From Sulfitobacter maritimus (GTDB lineage: Bacteria > Pseudomonadota > Alphaproteobacteria > Rhodobacterales > Rhodobacteraceae), in contig NZ_JABVBB010000021.1 of NCBI RefSeq assembly GCF_013346665.1, forward strand, positions 186,001 through 250,000: a stretch of 64,000 nt of DNA, given 5' to 3'. The position numbers and the translations under genes were made by a program. This document shows, one piece after another, positions 63,932-64,000 of this stretch. The stretch's first letter is position 1. Every line of letters starts with the position of its first letter. Below the pieces are notes generated by a model. That model was not told the origin of the DNA, did not search any database, and worked only from the letters and a program-made list of their open reading frames with translations.

Positions 63932-64000
63932 AATAGCCCCCAATTCATGTTGTTTCCGGTGTAGACTCCGCCTCTTCAGACCTCAAGCGGTCACGGTGGC

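Noticed and set aside
1-64000. CRISPR arrays, insertion sequences, prophage, integrase or attachment sites
   Set aside because: I looked for phased repeats, transposase-like proteins and terminal inverted repeats and saw none; the lone tRNA-Ser has no integrase or duplicated 3' end nearby in the window.

Overview
The window is one stretch of a high-GC alphaproteobacterial chromosome. Gene content and protein style point to the Rhodobacterales (roseobacter group, Sulfitobacter-like). Pointers include a PuuE-UraD fusion, an IalB-family protein, a class II DAHP synthase, a LuxR solo and a rhizobial-type che operon. The assignment is inferred from gene families; no species can be proved from the sequence. 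I see no insertion sequence, prophage, CRISPR array or integrase, so this looks like ordinary core and niche-adaptive chromosome.

Layout. 0-1.2 kb: end of rpsB and tsf with a strong terminator. 1.4-2.6 kb: LuxR solo coupled to aroQ. 2.8-10.2 kb: a full phosphate regulon (phoR, pstS-C-A-B, phoU, phoB, all on the minus strand) with three Pho-box repeats in front of pstS. 10.2-12.3 kb: gamma-carbonic-anhydrase-like protein, gmk, yicC. 12.5-16.9 kb: PAS protein, DAHP synthase, GlxA-type AraC regulator, PQQ-type sugar dehydrogenase. 17.1-22.6 kb: LIV-type ABC importer. 22.7-25.3 kb: HerA-like ATPase and IalB protein, separated by a gap holding two candidate small RNAs. 25.4-28.0 kb: KAS, ACP and LpxD (lipid A). 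28.0-33.1 kb: peptidoglycan enzymes (two L,D-transpeptidases, a DUF882 protein) around an FAD/NAD-binding protein. 33.3-35.1 kb: two coupled metallo-beta-lactamase-fold proteins, the second with a ruined metal site. 35.2-39.9 kb: ureide (uric acid breakdown) cluster. 40.1-42.9 kb: a cache-like protein overlapping a doubtful ORF, rlmE, ppx. 43.1-45.5 kb: a folate/C1 set. 45.7-52.3 kb: chemotaxis genes. 52.6-53.7 kb: 2OG-Fe(II) oxygenase and small lipoprotein. 53.9-59.4 kb: oligopeptide importer. 59.7-63.9 kb: tRNA-Ser(GGA), AlaX, MscS-type channel, cysteine synthase.

How parts work together. PhoR-PhoB senses phosphate through PstSCAB-PhoU, and the Pho boxes in the phoR-pstS gap give PhoB its own promoter for the transporter. 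UraH, UraD, PuuE, ureidoglycine aminohydrolase, AllA and an NCS2 permease form a salvage route from 5-hydroxyisourate to glyoxylate plus ammonia or urea. Uricase and allantoate amidohydrolase are not in the window. The che operon runs STAS-cheY-cheA-cheW-cheR-cheY-orf, the order of the rhizobial cheS...cheT operon, but cheB and cheD have moved to a convergent unit on the other strand.

Most notable observations: the last che gene as a candidate CheT/CheZ-like CheY phosphatase; the MBL-fold protein without its HxHxDH motif; two tandem candidate sRNAs, one with an anti-Shine-Dalgarno loop; the dedicated ACP/KAS pair beside lpxD; a repeated 17-bp element in the liv locus; and a PhoR with no membrane helix. 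All calls are by eye; no alignment, folding or database search was run.
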